The notes: generated by a model not told the origin, from the sequence alone. A stretch of 64,000 nt of DNA from Anoxybacillus tepidamans PS2 (GCF_000620165.1 NZ_JHVN01000005.1:1-64000), one strand, 5' to 3'; shown: positions 6,325 to 17,121, numbered from the stretch's first letter. Translations and numbers: made by a program.

Positions 6325-9279
6325 TTACTTTTTATAATGAACCATTGCTAATGACATAATCTGTTGCGTTATATTTTCTAATTGGTCTTTCGGGATTACA
6401 CTTGCCCGCAACTGCTTCTTAATTCTCTTCCGCATTTCCCGTTTTACATCTTCTTTGTTTACCCAATCAATGACTTGACTTTCCTCGGCAATAATGTCCG
6501 TTACGAGATGTGTCAGCGCATCGATCGCATCTTTATGTTCTTCGTCTGGAAGAAGCTGTTGGAACAGTTGATAGAACGGATATTGTTCTCGTGTAAAGCC
6601 AAGGTTTTGTGCTTGTTGGTTGACGTTTCGCATATCATTGACCATGTTGCGTAGCTTTTCTACTAATTCCGCAATGTCCATCATTTTCTTCCGTCTTGCT
6701 TCGATTAATTGCTCTAGCTTTTCTTTTAACGATGTATAGTAGACAGGGTTTTCTTCCAGTTTCACTTTAATTTCATGACGGATCGCATGTTCCATCTCCG
6801 CCGCTTGTGCTTCTTTTGAAGGAGCTTTTTCTAGCCGTTCATCAAACTTACTGGACAAGATATCAATTGGTTCATGGATCACTTCTACAGATTCCGCGTA
6901 TAAATGTTCTGCAATTAATTGTTTGACCTTCTCGCCACACTCGGAGATATCCATTTGCTCGTCACGATATAACGTTTTTGCCATTTGCCGTACTTTACCT
7001 AAAAACTTTAAGTCTTCGACATATGGAGAAGCTTCAGGGTTCGGTAAAATCATATCCATTCGTTTGGAAAACTCTTTAAACGCTTTTTCAAATTCATGCC
7101 GCACATCTTCAGGCTCTAATACTTGAACGCATGCGTCAGCATTATCTCGATTGATGTAATCAAAAAAGCTCATCGCTTTTCGGTGGGCTTGTTTCAACTT
7201 TGGCAATTCACTTTCAATCGGGAGTAGCGCCCCTTGAATATCTTGTTTAGAGAAAATCGCAAGAGCTTTCTCCAAGAATTTGGATACCCCAAAGTAGTCC
7301 ACAATGAGTCCATATGTTTTTCCTTCATATGTACGGTTTGTACGAGCAATTGCCTGAAGTAGGTTATGCTCTTTTAACGGTTTATCTAAGTACATGACTT
7401 GTTCGATTGGCGCGTCAAAGCCTGTTAGAAGTTTATCGCAAACAATTAAAATCGCCAGTTTGTCTTCTTCAAATGGCTTCTTGAATCGTTCAATTAATTG
7501 TTTTTCTTCCTCACGGGATAGGGAATAATCTTTTAACAGTTCATTATTTTTGTCTTCGGGACCTGTTGAAATAATTAACGCTGTTTCATATTTTCCGTTA
7601 ATGAGTTCGTCTAGTTTTTGTTTATAAATCGCTGCTGTTTCACGGTTCACCGCCACCACTTGTGCTTTAAAACCGTTTGGCAGGATATAATTTTCAAAGT
7701 GTTCCACAATATCTAAAGCAATTTGTTCAATGCGGCTCGGAGCGGCTAAGATTGCTTCTTCCTTTGCATATTTCTTTTTAATGCGTTCTCTATCTTCCTC
7801 GCTATACTCACTAAATTTACGGTCAAATAAGCGATCTAGTGAATCGCCTTGCAAATGAAGGTTGACCATTCGAGCTTCATAGAAGATTGGAACGGTTGCT
7901 CCATCATCCACCGCTTGTTCAATCGTATATTTGTCAATATAAGAGCCAAACGTTCTTGTTGTACTTTTATCTTCTTTATCGATTGGCGTTCCTGTAAAGC
8001 CGAGATAACATGCATTCGGTAAGCCTTTCCGCATGTTCATCGCTAGACCTTTGTATTGTGTGCGGTGCGATTCATCGACTAACACAAAAATATTTTCCGA
8101 CCTCGAAAGCTCTGGATACTCGTCTTGATCCTTGTCTGGTTGGAACTTTTGCACAAGGGTCATAATCGTTGAACCAGGACCTTGTTGTAACAATTTCTTA
8201 AGGTCTTTGACGCTTTCCGCTTGCTGCGGATTAGGGAAACCGCATTTACGGAATGTTTTTGTAATCTGATCATCAAGGTCTTTACGATCAGTCACAACGA
8301 CAATCGTTGGGTTTTGTAATTCTTTTATTCTTCTAAGCTTTACAGCTAAATATAACATGGTCAACGATTTACCTGAACCTTGTGTATGCCAAATCACCCC
8401 GCCGCGGTCTTTTAGAGTTTTTGCATGTAAAATGCGGTGAATCGCTTTATTAACGGCACGGAATTGTTGATAACGGGCAATCTTTTTAATCACCCGTCCC
8501 CCGTCAACTTCATAGACAATGAAGTTCTGAATCAGATCAAGCAAGTTTTCTTTCGTTAACATCCCAGCAACTAAGATGTCTTGTTTCGTAGGTGAGTCAC
8601 CAAGTTCAGGCACCGTTCTTGGGTATGGATCTTTCCATTCACTGTAATGTTGTACTTTTGCACCAATTGTTCCCGCTTTGGCCCGATAGTTACTTGTCGC
8701 AATCATAAACTGGTTATAGTAGAACAGTTGCTCATGAGTTTCTTGATAGCGGCGTAATTGATTAACAGCCTTCGAAATTTGCGTATCTTCCTGTAGCGTC
8801 GGGCTTTTACATTCAACGACGACTAAAGGCAATCCATTCACAAAAATCACAACATCAGGACGAATCGTGCCTCTTGCATCTTGAATGCGGAATTGATCAA
8901 CAACAAGAAATTCATTGTTATAAGGGTTATCAAAATCAATCAATTTAACCGTTTGATTCTTTTTCCCTTTTCCTAAGTCTTGTTGAATCGAAATATAGTT
9001 GACAAGCATTTCATGAAACTTTTCATTCGCTTGCATGAGACCTGTTGCTTCAATATGAGTTAGATTGTAAATAATCCGAGCGAGGTTATTATCATCAATC
9101 CATGGATTTAACCGCTGAATCGCCTTCTTTAACCGTTCTTTTAAAATTATCTCGCTCAACGAATCACGTTCAGACTCAAGAGCTGAGCCTGGTACATGTT
9201 CATAGCCCAACTCTTGAAGCTGATTGATCAAACGTTTTTCCACAAGATTTAACTCATTCCATTCACTTGCGGCGGTCAC
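6325..9279 (-). CDS. hsdR: Type I restriction enzyme, R (endonuclease/translocase) subunit
   Basis: The 984-residue protein has the HsdR order: an N-terminal nuclease with RPDVVIFVNG (about 140-149) and VVVECKSP (153-160), then an SF2 translocase with TQGSGKSLTM (299-308), VDESHRTQ (401-408) and a later QAIARTNR motif. The long helical C-terminus is typical of the subunit that docks on HsdM2S. It would cut unmodified DNA after ATP-driven translocation. Its ATG overlaps the hsdS stop by 4 nt, so translation is coupled. No frameshift or lost motif is seen; the system looks functional. Confidence 0.95.
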   Translation of the reverse strand: MTAASEWNELNLVEKRLINQLQELGYEHVPGSALESERDSLSEIILKERLKKAIQRLNPWIDDNNLARIIYNLTHIEATGLMQANEKFHEMLVNYISIQQDLGKGKKNQTVKLIDFDNPYNNEFLVVDQFRIQDARGTIRPDVVIFVNGLPLVVVECKSPTLQEDTQISKAVNQLRRYQETHEQLFYYNQFMIATSNYRAKAGTIGAKVQHYSEWKDPYPRTVPELGDSPTKQDILVAGMLTKENLLDLIQNFIVYEVDGGRVIKKIARYQQFRAVNKAIHRILHAKTLKDRGGVIWHTQGSGKSLTMLYLAVKLRRIKELQNPTIVVVTDRKDLDDQITKTFRKCGFPNPQQAESVKDLKKLLQQGPGSTIMTLVQKFQPDKDQDEYPELSRSENIFVLVDESHRTQYKGLAMNMRKGLPNACYLGFTGTPIDKEDKSTTRTFGSYIDKYTIEQAVDDGATVPIFYEARMVNLHLQGDSLDRLFDRKFSEYSEEDRERIKKKYAKEEAILAAPSRIEQIALDIVEHFENYILPNGFKAQVVAVNRETAAIYKQKLDELINGKYETALIISTGPEDKNNELLKDYSLSREEEKQLIERFKKPFEEDKLAILIVCDKLLTGFDAPIEQVMYLDKPLKEHNLLQAIARTNRTYEGKTYGLIVDYFGVSKFLEKALAIFSKQDIQGALLPIESELPKLKQAHRKAMSFFDYINRDNADACVQVLEPEDVRHEFEKAFKEFSKRMDMILPNPEASPYVEDLKFLGKVRQMAKTLYRDEQMDISECGEKVKQLIAEHLYAESVEVIHEPIDILSSKFDERLEKAPSKEAQAAEMEHAIRHEIKVKLEENPVYYTSLKEKLEQLIEARRKKMMDIAELVEKLRNMVNDMRNVNQQAQNLGFTREQYPFYQLFQQLLPDEEHKDAIDALTHLVTDIIAEESQVIDWVNKEDVKREMRKRIKKQLRASVIPKDQLENITQQIMSLAMVHYKK

Positions 9280-10520
9280 TGTGACATCACCTCATCATCA
9301 ACTTTGACACGAACTTTGCCTGTTAATAGGACTTGCATGAGGGCTTTTTTGATTGTTTGAAGTTGATTCTTCCATCTTTTTTCGTGATCTATCTTCTTAT
9401 CATAATTGTATAAAATTTCACCTATTTTCTTTTGTTCATCTATAGGTGGTAAAGCAATCATTAACTCTTGTTCAAATACTTCTTTTGGAACACGTTGGCG
9501 ACCTGTTGTTCCCGTCATTCTACTAATAGCGTAATTTCTTACTCTATCGGACTTAACAAAGTAATATAAGAATTTTGGATCAAGAATTTGCTTTAAAGGA
9601 GATAATACAATAAATTCTGTTGAACCAAGTCCTACTTCAGACTCTAATTTTGGAACCAAAGCAGTTTTGCCATTTTCCGTACAAGGAGTAATTCTCGCAA
9701 ATAACACATCATTTTCTTTAAATCTCGAACCGCCACCTTGTCCAGCTTCTCTTTTACCAAAATAAGATATATGAGGGGAGTTTTCATTAACTGCACCCAT
9801 TTCTACGTAGGAACAAATAGTCCCCTTTTCAATTCGATAAGTAGGATTGACTACACATACTTCAGCTAATTGCTTTACTTCCCATTCTTCAGGAATCTCC
9901 CCAATCTCCGTCTTTTTAAACTTCGTATGTCCAATTCCTTTTGTGAGCAACTGCTGCATGAGCCCCTTTTTCACTTTCTCCGTTTGCTCGATAATGGCTT
10001 CCGTTTTCTCGATCGCCTCATCGACGGATGAGAGGATGGCTGCGATTTTGCGTTGTTCTTCATATTTAGGTACATCAAGAGGATACACCGCAATATCAAT
10101 AGGCCTAACAGCAGGATAACTTGATCCAGTCATTTTGCTTTTTAGATATTCTATAAACCTGTCATCTATAACGGTTTGATAAATAAAACGTGAATCAACA
10201 CCTTTTTTTGGTCTTAAAACTGCAAAGCCTGTGGAACAAATCTTCCCATTGTGTTCATCAGTTACTAAAGCAAAAGCCTTTAAATATGGACGTACAGTTG
10301 AAACAATTACATCTCCAGTTCTCACTACTCTACGTGCTCGACTAGGTGCATTTGAAAAAGTATACTGTTTGGTTTGTGCTATATATCCAGTCTTTTCAAT
10401 AGAAGCAATGTCTATATATTCTATAGGAGTGTTCCCAGGAGTTTTTTGAGATAAGTTTTCTACGTTTATATCAACAAGTTCGCCTAGTAATTTGCGCTCC
10501 CACTTACTTTCTTGCTGCAT
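9276..10520 (-). CDS. hsdS: Type I restriction enzyme, S (specificity) subunit
   Basis: The 414-residue protein has two target-recognition domains, each followed by a conserved helix: [20 protein letters not shown] (about 156-175) in the middle and [20 protein letters not shown] near the C-terminus. The linker with [14 protein letters not shown] starts the second half. It sets which bipartite sequence is methylated by HsdM and protected from HsdR; the target cannot be predicted from sequence alone. It overlaps hsdM by 17 nt and hsdR by 4 nt, so the three are co-translated. Confidence 0.95.
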   Translation of the reverse strand: MQQESKWERKLLGELVDINVENLSQKTPGNTPIEYIDIASIEKTGYIAQTKQYTFSNAPSRARRVVRTGDVIVSTVRPYLKAFALVTDEHNGKICSTGFAVLRPKKGVDSRFIYQTVIDDRFIEYLKSKMTGSSYPAVRPIDIAVYPLDVPKYEEQRKIAAILSSVDEAIEKTEAIIEQTEKVKKGLMQQLLTKGIGHTKFKKTEIGEIPEEWEVKQLAEVCVVNPTYRIEKGTICSYVEMGAVNENSPHISYFGKREAGQGGGSRFKENDVLFARITPCTENGKTALVPKLESEVGLGSTEFIVLSPLKQILDPKFLYYFVKSDRVRNYAISRMTGTTGRQRVPKEVFEQELMIALPPIDEQKKIGEILYNYDKKIDHEKRWKNQLQTIKKALMQVLLTGKVRVKVDDEVMSQ

Positions 10521-11997
10521 TATACCCCAACTCCTTCAAATAGCCGTACATCACCTTCTCAATTTCATCCCGTTCTTGTTCAAGTTGACGGAGTTGACGA
10601 AGTGCTTCTGCGACATCGATTTGCTCTTCTTCTTCAGTTGTGTCAACGTAACGAGCAATGTTTAAGTTATAGTCGTTTTCCCTAATTTCTTCTAGTGTAA
10701 CGACACGGCTATATTTCTCAACATCTTTCCATGCATCATATGTGCTGACGATTTTTTGAATATCTTCGTCACGAAGAAAGTTTTGATTTCTGCCTTCTTG
10801 ATAGTCCTGTGATGCGTCAATGAATAGAACTTTTCCTTTTTTATGCTCTTCTTTATTTTTGCTGATAATAAGAATAACCGCAGGAATACTCGCCCCATAG
10901 AACAAGTTTGCTGGCAAACCTATAATCGCTTCAATTAAATCTTCTTCTAAGATACCTTGACGGATCTTCCCTTCCGCTCCGCCACGGAAGAGAACACCGT
11001 GCGGCATGACGACTCCCGCTTTTCCTTCATCATTGAGTGTGGCAATCATATGTTGAATAAACGCATAGTCTCCTGCGTTTTTTGGCGGTAAACCAAAGCG
11101 GAAACGGTTAAATTCGTCTGCTTCTGCTTCTTCACGTCCCCAGTTTTTCAAGCTAAACGGAGGATTGGCAATGACGCGATCATATAATAGAAGCTCGCCG
11201 TTTTCGTCTAATAGTTTTGGTTCACGAATTGTATCGCCTTTTTTAATTTCATGGTCGCTTAAACCATGAAGCAACAAATTCATTTTACAAATCGCCCACG
11301 TATTTAAGTTTTTCTCCTGTCCATGCAATGTAATGTTGCGCGGGTTGCCGCCTTTCTCTTTTATATAGTCGACCGATTGAATGAGCATACCCCCAGACCC
11401 CGCTGTTGGGTCACATACACGCATGCCCTCTTCAGGCTTAATCAGTTTGACAATTAATTTAACGACTTGACTAGGTGTATAGAACTCGCCGCCTTTTTTA
11501 CCTGCATCGTCGGCAAATTGTTTAATGAGATACTCATACGCACGACCAAGGATATCAGGTTCTGATAAGTTTTCGTTGCGTAAATCAATTTGTGAGAAGT
11601 GTTGTACTAATTGAAGAATAGTTTTATCGGACAATTTTTCTTTATCGTTAAAATCAATGTTCGCTAATACCCCTTGTAGGGAAGGGTTTTCATCTTCGAG
11701 TAATTCAAAGGCTTTATTAATGACCGCCCCCACGTCTTGGGAATGGGATTGAATATAACTCCAACGTGCTTTTTCAGGTACGAAGAATTGATGTTCATCA
11801 CGGTCATACCAACCGTAATCTTCCCCTTCTTCCCTTTCAATGCGCTCAGCCGTTTCCACAAATACATCGTTTAATCGCTTTAAAAACAACATTCCAAAAA
11901 TATAGTTTTTATAGTCAGAAGAATCAATGCTACCACGTAATATATTCGCTGATTCCCAAAGATGAGATTCAAGTTCTTGTAGAGTTAACTTGCTCAT
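10504..11997 (-). CDS. hsdM: Type I restriction enzyme, M (DNA adenine methyltransferase) subunit
   Basis: The 497-residue protein begins with the helical HsdM N-terminal domain and then has the SAM-binding motif DPTAGSGG (196-203) and the catalytic motif NPPF (278-281) of N6-adenine methyltransferases. [13 protein letters not shown] just before is the usual family signature. It methylates the host copy of the target chosen by HsdS. It is the first gene of the operon; the site GGAGGCAACAGT precedes its ATG. Confidence 0.95.
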   Translation of the reverse strand: MSKLTLQELESHLWESANILRGSIDSSDYKNYIFGMLFLKRLNDVFVETAERIEREEGEDYGWYDRDEHQFFVPEKARWSYIQSHSQDVGAVINKAFELLEDENPSLQGVLANIDFNDKEKLSDKTILQLVQHFSQIDLRNENLSEPDILGRAYEYLIKQFADDAGKKGGEFYTPSQVVKLIVKLIKPEEGMRVCDPTAGSGGMLIQSVDYIKEKGGNPRNITLHGQEKNLNTWAICKMNLLLHGLSDHEIKKGDTIREPKLLDENGELLLYDRVIANPPFSLKNWGREEAEADEFNRFRFGLPPKNAGDYAFIQHMIATLNDEGKAGVVMPHGVLFRGGAEGKIRQGILEEDLIEAIIGLPANLFYGASIPAVILIISKNKEEHKKGKVLFIDASQDYQEGRNQNFLRDEDIQKIVSTYDAWKDVEKYSRVVTLEEIRENDYNLNIARYVDTTEEEEQIDVAEALRQLRQLEQERDEIEKVMYGYLKELGYNAARK

Positions 11998-11999
11998 AC

Positions 12000-12540
12000 T
12001 GTTGCCTCCATTACTTCTATTTCCTACTTTCGTTACAATCTTTTACATAATTAACTATAACAAAATTCCTAGATTCTAACTATAGTTATGATACTTAAAA
12101 ACATCGAAAACTGTATGGAGGGGGGAATATTGCGGTTTGGTGTAAATACGTTTTTTAGAAAAAGTAGGAGAAACGCAACACGCATCAATTTTTAACAATG
12201 AATGGGATAACGAGAGTAGGAAAATTTCAAGAAAAATGAACGAGAAGTTTGTAATTAAATTAATAACCACATAGACATTTAAAATTATATTTCCTATTAT
12301 AGTGTCTGCTTATTTACGTAGGTAGCTCCTATAAGTTATGGCCACATAGACAAAAAGACAACAAAATACGGGGAAAGGGTATATTTATACTTCTATATTT
12401 CTTCTTAGCGACAATATATTATCTTATACTCTATATTGTTGTACTTTGTGTCTAAATTTATTAGGATTATAGGTTCTATGTTGCATTTTTACTAGACAAT
12501 TCTAGGATATGTGGTGTCTTAGCGTGTCGTTATTGTACAA
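12000..12540. other. AT-rich gap between hsdM and the replication gene
   Basis: No gene is supported here. The stretch holds the hsdM leader, the palindrome at 12077-12088 and an 11-bp direct repeat CCACATAGACA at 12267-12277 and 12342-12352. It separates the replication gene from the restriction operon and may be a junction between two modules of the island. Confidence 0.45.
12051..12088. promoter_or_regulatory. Palindrome and repeat upstream of hsdM (candidate operator/promoter)
   Basis: TAACTATAGTTA (12077-12088) is a perfect 12-bp palindrome and its half TAACTATA recurs at 12052-12059, 25 bp away. They lie 55 to 90 bp upstream of the hsdM start, where a promoter and operator would be expected. 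No regulator gene lies next to it, so this is only a candidate. Confidence 0.35.
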
Positions 12541-12568
12541 AAAGAAAACCATAGCTCTAAGGCTATGG
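12541..12568 (-). terminator. Terminator overlapping the stop codon of the replication gene
   Basis: CCATAGC (12549-12555) pairs with GCTATGG (12562-12568) and on the minus strand is followed by TTTTCTTTTT. The TAG stop of the primase-helicase gene lies inside the stem. Confidence 0.8.
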
Positions 12569-15166
12569 CTTTTGCGGGAGGGCCCAGGTACTTACTGAAA
12601 TCCCTAGTTGTTGCTCAAGCATATATGCATCGATAATAGTGCAACGCTGCTGTTTTTCTAGAGTTCTTCTCGCCCCATAAGGCTCTTTCACATACCCTTC
12701 CATTTCGCAATTTTCCTTTAGGAAATTGCGTATTTGGGTATTATTTATGTTATCATCCTGATAACCATATTCTCTACAAAATTTTCGTAGAGAGGCAAAC
12801 CAGGATTCTGTTGCGAGAATTAATTCACCCGTAGAAGGATTATATATGTAATCCCTTCCATACTCGAAGTATGGTTCACGGGTGAGTGTAGCAGTATGCT
12901 CCATGATTCTATCTAAAGAACCTCTTGCTTCCTCTCCTGTTAAATGCTCTACTTGTGATTGTAGAACCTTGATATATGGCACAGGAGCTATCTCAACACC
13001 TAATTCCCCCGCCAACTTTTCAAACAGAACCATTCCTGTAAGAACCAGAGATATATTAATAACTACACGTTCAGGCAAATTAGGATACATGCCGTCTACT
13101 AGACTTCTCATATCCTCTAACCATTCTCTTAATTTCAGCTCTTCTTGTTGTTTCTTTTGTAACAACCACTGAATATAACCTCCCAAGAAAGAAGTTAAAT
13201 CCAACTGACTTAACTTTTTATAATAGTTTTTATACTCCGAACATGAAAGCAGAGTATTAGGTGAAAGTTTAGCCATCACAACCCTTTCTAATAGATTGGG
13301 TTCAGTAAATGGCGTTTCCCCTATCCATACAACAGGAGCAGTGTACTGATAATCAACAGTACTCTGATCCTGTTTGCCTCTTGAATCGTAAGAGGCCTTA
13401 TAAGCCAGTAAGGCAAAAGATTTAATCTGATTTATGTAGTCTTTTGCCATATGTTGTGGTCTATACTCATCAAGATATAGAGGAATGGCGTTTAGTGTAT
13501 CCATTTCCCTCATTATCGAAAACGGTGGGCGACTGCAAGAACGAATTTCAGGATTACCGAACAATTTTCCAAATAGTTGTGCAGTACTTGTTTTTCCTGA
13601 GCCTTTTGTTCCCCACATCATTAACTGTGGAAACCCACCATCGGCATCTTTTCTTACTAGTGGAGCAATTGGACATAGCATATGCCATCCAATAATTGGG
13701 TAGATTACCTCATTGGTATTAATTTTAGGTAAAAGAGAAATAACTTCTCTTGCTGTTTCTACCCAACCATCCTTACATTGGATATTAACCGATTGCTCCA
13801 AATCAGTTATAGAGTTAATAAATTTAGGTATAAATACTTTTTTCGCATCATCAACAATTCCTTTATGATTAATCGTTTGATGCAATGTTATAAACAAATC
13901 TTCATGTAATCCTATCTTACTTACACCTGTTTTTTCAGTTACATCTTTAGTTAAAAGATGCTCCCTGAGGTATTGTATTTCCTTGTCACCCCCCAACCAA
14001 CTTATACGGCTACTATTGATAGCAGTTAGTAAGTCTTTTTTAGAGATTAAAGATTTATAGTTTAGATGCACAGAAAAGGTAGTACCATCATTGACTTGGA
14101 TAACTCCTTTCAATATCTCATCTTTCCCAACAAATACTCGTTCGTACGGAACAAAGACAAAGTTTGATAGTCGTTTTTCGCCATGGTAATAACAACCTCC
14201 TTTCTCTGTTATTTCACTTATTATTTCATTATTAGTAGCACATTTGTTATTTTCTTCAATACGCTGTAATGCTTTATTAATAGCATTTTCGATATATGGT
14301 AACTGATGTTGAGGGGGGCGTTCTAATATTTTTTCACTAATACCCCAATCTGGATTAGTAAGCACAAAAGCAATTTCTTCTGGAGTATGCCCTGCTTCCA
14401 GCATTGCCCATGTTACTCCAAATATTTTTTCAGAGCGTGTATGCTTTTCCCCGCCTTCTTGAATTAGACGAATAATATGCTTTGGTACCCGTAATTCGTC
14501 TAGTGATACTTGTTTGTAGTTGTTTACAACAATTGTTCTTTTAGTGCGAGTTTTGATTTCAACTTTAACATCAGCTAGATACTGAAAATCGTCTAAACTA
14601 TAAAGAGAGCCTGAATGCTCAATTATTTCACAAAGATCGCCTTCTTCTGTGTATTTAAAATTTAAACTTTCAGGAAGACGTAATACCCTTGCAAGGTCGC
14701 TAGTATTATCGGCATTTAAGTATTTATGCATCTGAGCACTCAACACTCTAATTTTGTCAAAACTTTCATCGTCCGTAATTCTGAATGGATTCATAAATTT
14801 AAAATAAGCATGAATGCCTTTACCACTAGAAACAATAGTGGAGGGAGGAGTAGGTAGTTCGAAAACCTTTTTCATAGCTTCTGAGAATGAAGCGTGTTTT
14901 TGATCAATATCGACCCATAAACCTGGAACGTCTAATACATGTTCTTCCTCTCCTAGTCCTCTTGCTTTTCGTGTGGCTACACTAAAGTACACGTTTAACT
15001 TCTCTGTAGTCCCTTTATCAATAAAACGTTGTAACAATCCCTCATTGATGTCAACCACATCAATAAAGCGTTGACCTTTGACTCCTTCCTCGTTAATAAA
15101 CTTAAACTCAACGTAGCCTTCAGATCCTTCAAACCAGAATTTTAAAAATTGACTTTTAGTTAACAT
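12563..15166 (-). CDS. Primase-polymerase/helicase replication protein of a mobile element
   Basis: This 867-residue protein joins an archaeo-eukaryotic-type primase-polymerase domain to a helicase-like ATPase. The first part has WVDIDQKH (about 84-91), SSGKGIHAYF (113-122) and DLARVLRLPES (157-167), the usual PrimPol order. A helical linker follows, then Walker A GTKGSGKTS (519-527) and Walker B LYLDEY (563-568). Such proteins start replication of plasmids, satellites and integrative elements. Three direct repeats and a strong hairpin lie directly upstream, fitting a cognate origin. The gene is AT-rich. I cannot tell the exact family without a profile search. Confidence 0.8.
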   Translation of the reverse strand: MLTKSQFLKFWFEGSEGYVEFKFINEEGVKGQRFIDVVDINEGLLQRFIDKGTTEKLNVYFSVATRKARGLGEEEHVLDVPGLWVDIDQKHASFSEAMKKVFELPTPPSTIVSSGKGIHAYFKFMNPFRITDDESFDKIRVLSAQMHKYLNADNTSDLARVLRLPESLNFKYTEEGDLCEIIEHSGSLYSLDDFQYLADVKVEIKTRTKRTIVVNNYKQVSLDELRVPKHIIRLIQEGGEKHTRSEKIFGVTWAMLEAGHTPEEIAFVLTNPDWGISEKILERPPQHQLPYIENAINKALQRIEENNKCATNNEIISEITEKGGCYYHGEKRLSNFVFVPYERVFVGKDEILKGVIQVNDGTTFSVHLNYKSLISKKDLLTAINSSRISWLGGDKEIQYLREHLLTKDVTEKTGVSKIGLHEDLFITLHQTINHKGIVDDAKKVFIPKFINSITDLEQSVNIQCKDGWVETAREVISLLPKINTNEVIYPIIGWHMLCPIAPLVRKDADGGFPQLMMWGTKGSGKTSTAQLFGKLFGNPEIRSCSRPPFSIMREMDTLNAIPLYLDEYRPQHMAKDYINQIKSFALLAYKASYDSRGKQDQSTVDYQYTAPVVWIGETPFTEPNLLERVVMAKLSPNTLLSCSEYKNYYKKLSQLDLTSFLGGYIQWLLQKKQQEELKLREWLEDMRSLVDGMYPNLPERVVINISLVLTGMVLFEKLAGELGVEIAPVPYIKVLQSQVEHLTGEEARGSLDRIMEHTATLTREPYFEYGRDYIYNPSTGELILATESWFASLRKFCREYGYQDDNINNTQIRNFLKENCEMEGYVKEPYGARRTLEKQQRCTIIDAYMLEQQLGISVSTWALPQKP

Positions 15167-15226
15167 TAGTTATCATTCCTTTCTTAATTTTTTTATTGAT
15201 TAGATTGATGATGATTGCTACAGTTC

Positions 15227-15435
15227 CCTCATACGAACTTTATAGGAGAACAGTTAAGTAAAAGATGCGATATTTTTGTTGTTGTACTGCTTTTTTAAAT
15301 TCATACCATCTTTCCCCCTTCATTTGCTCTATACGATTGTATATAGGTAGAGTTAAGTGATTTTTAATCGAATATTTCAAGGAGCTATTCGCCCCCTCAT
15401 TTTCCTCATACGACCTTATAAAACACATAGTTAAG
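15227..15435. repeat. Three iteron-like direct repeats upstream of the replication gene
   Basis: Three copies of a 31-32 bp unit occur at 15227-15258, 15327-15357 and 15404-15435. They share the blocks CTCATACGA (CTCTATACGA in the middle copy), a central TATA block and a final AGTTAAG. Starts are spaced 100 and 77 bp. All point the same way and end about 60 bp before the replication gene, as expected for initiator binding sites or operators. Confidence 0.65.
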
Positions 15436-15483
15436 GTCAAATCGCACCAACTTTTCAAAAAATTTTCCCGCAGAAAAAATCAG

Positions 15484-15548
15484 CCCCCCGCCCTAGAAGC
15501 TTACAAAAGCCGATTTTCTAGGCACCGCGGGGGGTTTTAAGATAAATC
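15484..15548. repeat. Large GC-rich hairpin in the putative origin region
   Basis: CCCCCCG (15484-15490) with CGGGGGG and, inside it, CCTAGAA (15492-15498) with TTCTAGG (15526-15532) form a two-tier stem in otherwise very AT-rich DNA. It is followed by TTTT on the plus strand and by a T-run on the minus strand. It may be a terminator or a single-strand initiation structure for the adjacent replication protein. Confidence 0.6.
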
Positions 15549-16005
15549 ATGGATATAAAATTTTTTAAAATAATGTGATTCGAGATAGATAAAGGATAGA
15601 AATTACTTTTTAAGTCCGCTATAATATGTAGCTTTTTAATTTTAAAGTGAGTTCCAAACAGTGTATAAGAGTACAAAGAAGATAATTATTAAAATCTATA
15701 AAGGAAGGGAGGAGCAGTAAATCAGTAAAAATTAGCGGATAGTGTATTGCTATTGTCATTCATAAGAACGAAAAAATTTATTCCATAACAATAAGTTGCT
15801 TAGTAATATGTACATAAATTTATTTTGCTTCCCTCTTAACTGACTCCCCCCGCAGGCGTATATGGCTATTGAGCTGAAATTCTAAAATGTGGGGGTTTTA
15901 TTGAATGTTTACAATTGTTTATAAGCATTTTATTTGCTACATTATGGTTAAGAAAGCTTGTCATGTTGCCTTTAGAGGACATCTGATTAAAGGAGGATGT
16001 CGTCT
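15549..16005. other. Intergenic DNA before the integrase gene
   Basis: No gene is supported between the hairpin and the integrase. A second C-run/G-run pair (CCCCCC at 15846-15851 and GGGGG at 15891-15895, followed by TTTTA) looks like a degenerate partner of the 15484-15548 hairpin. A repressor or excisionase gene, usual for such elements, was looked for here and not found. Confidence 0.45.
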
Positions 16006-17121
16006 ATGGGTTATGTAAAAAAAGAGGGTTCAAGTTGGTATTTTGTTGCTGAACTAGGAGTTGACCCGCTCACTGGTAAGAGGAAGCGCAAAAAGCAGCG
16101 GGGGTTTAAGACGAAGAAAGATGCTGAAAAAGCACTTGCTTTGATTGAGGCAGAGGTATTCAAAGGAACGTATTTCGAGCCTTCTAGCATTCATTTTAAG
16201 GACCATCTCTATGAATGGTTTAAAGTGAAAAAGAACAGCATTAACATCCAAACAGCACAAGTTTATGAAAACTACCTGAACAATCGAATCATTCCAGTAT
16301 TAGGACACGTTCAACTGTCACAGCTAACACCTATGTTGCTGCAAAATTATGTGAGTAATTTAAAAGAAGAAGGTCTTGCGAGTGCAACGATCAAAAAAAT
16401 TTACAATATTATAAAGGGATCACTCGATTATGCTGTGAACATGGAGCTTTTACCTTCTAACCCCGCAAAAAAGATCCAGCTACCAAAGGATAAAAAGAAA
16501 GAAATGAAGGTATGGGATATCGATGAAATTAGAGCTTTTCTTAAAATAGCTAGCAAAGATCGACTATATCCTGCTTTTCATTTGGCGATCACGACTGGAA
16601 TGCGGCGGGGTGAGATACTAGGACTGCGCTGGAAAGATGTTGACCTTGATAAAGGCATATTATATGTTCGTCAAACCTTGAGTAAAGATGGAAAGAGATT
16701 TTTGAGCGGAGCTAAAACAGAATCAAGTGTCCGTAGTATTAAACTCTCAAATGAAACCATTGCTGTTTTAAGGAAACATAAGGCTAGAGTAGCGAAAGAG
16801 AAGCTACAACTTGGACCTGACTATGTGGATTATGACCTTGTCGTCTGTACATCAAAAGGTACTCCTGTAAATCCTGAGAATTTGAAAAAAACTTATGAAA
16901 GGTTGATAAAAGAAGCGGATGTTCCAAAGATTCGCTTCCATGACCTGCGCCACACTCACGCAACAATGCTTCTCGCTCAAGGGGTGCACGCAAAGGTTAT
17001 ATCGGAACGTCTAGGTCATAGCAACATTAAAATAACGTTAGACACTTATTCACATGTATTACCTAATATGCAGGAAGAGGCCGCTAATCAAATCGATGCC
17101 CTGCTATCGAAATCAAACTAA
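16006..17121 (+). CDS. int: Tyrosine site-specific integrase of the island
   Basis: The 371-residue protein has the three-part layout of phage/ICE integrases: an N-terminal arm-binding domain (GVDPLTGKRKRKKQRGF, about 18-34), a SAM-like core-binding domain and a catalytic domain. The catalytic residues seen are R in TTGMRRGE, the HDLRHTHAT box, the LGHSNIKIT box and the Tyr of DTYSHV. It would integrate and excise the element at the adjacent tRNA-Val gene, 120 bp downstream. The ATG at 16006 is preferred to that at 15997 because AAAGGAGG then has a 9-nt spacing. Confidence 0.93.
   Translation: MGYVKKEGSSWYFVAELGVDPLTGKRKRKKQRGFKTKKDAEKALALIEAEVFKGTYFEPSSIHFKDHLYEWFKVKKNSINIQTAQVYENYLNNRIIPVLGHVQLSQLTPMLLQNYVSNLKEEGLASATIKKIYNIIKGSLDYAVNMELLPSNPAKKIQLPKDKKKEMKVWDIDEIRAFLKIASKDRLYPAFHLAITTGMRRGEILGLRWKDVDLDKGILYVRQTLSKDGKRFLSGAKTESSVRSIKLSNETIAVLRKHKARVAKEKLQLGPDYVDYDLVVCTSKGTPVNPENLKKTYERLIKEADVPKIRFHDLRHTHATMLLAQGVHAKVISERLGHSNIKITLDTYSHVLPNMQEEAANQIDALLSKSN

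Noticed and set aside
12076-12270. 64-residue minus-strand frame between hsdM and the replication gene
   Set aside because: Low-complexity AT-rich sequence, no ribosome site, no recognisable motif.
15240-15458. 72-residue frame upstream of the replication gene (possible regulator)
   Set aside because: Starts at a TTG without a ribosome site and covers the three direct repeats; repeat-driven frame, not a gene.
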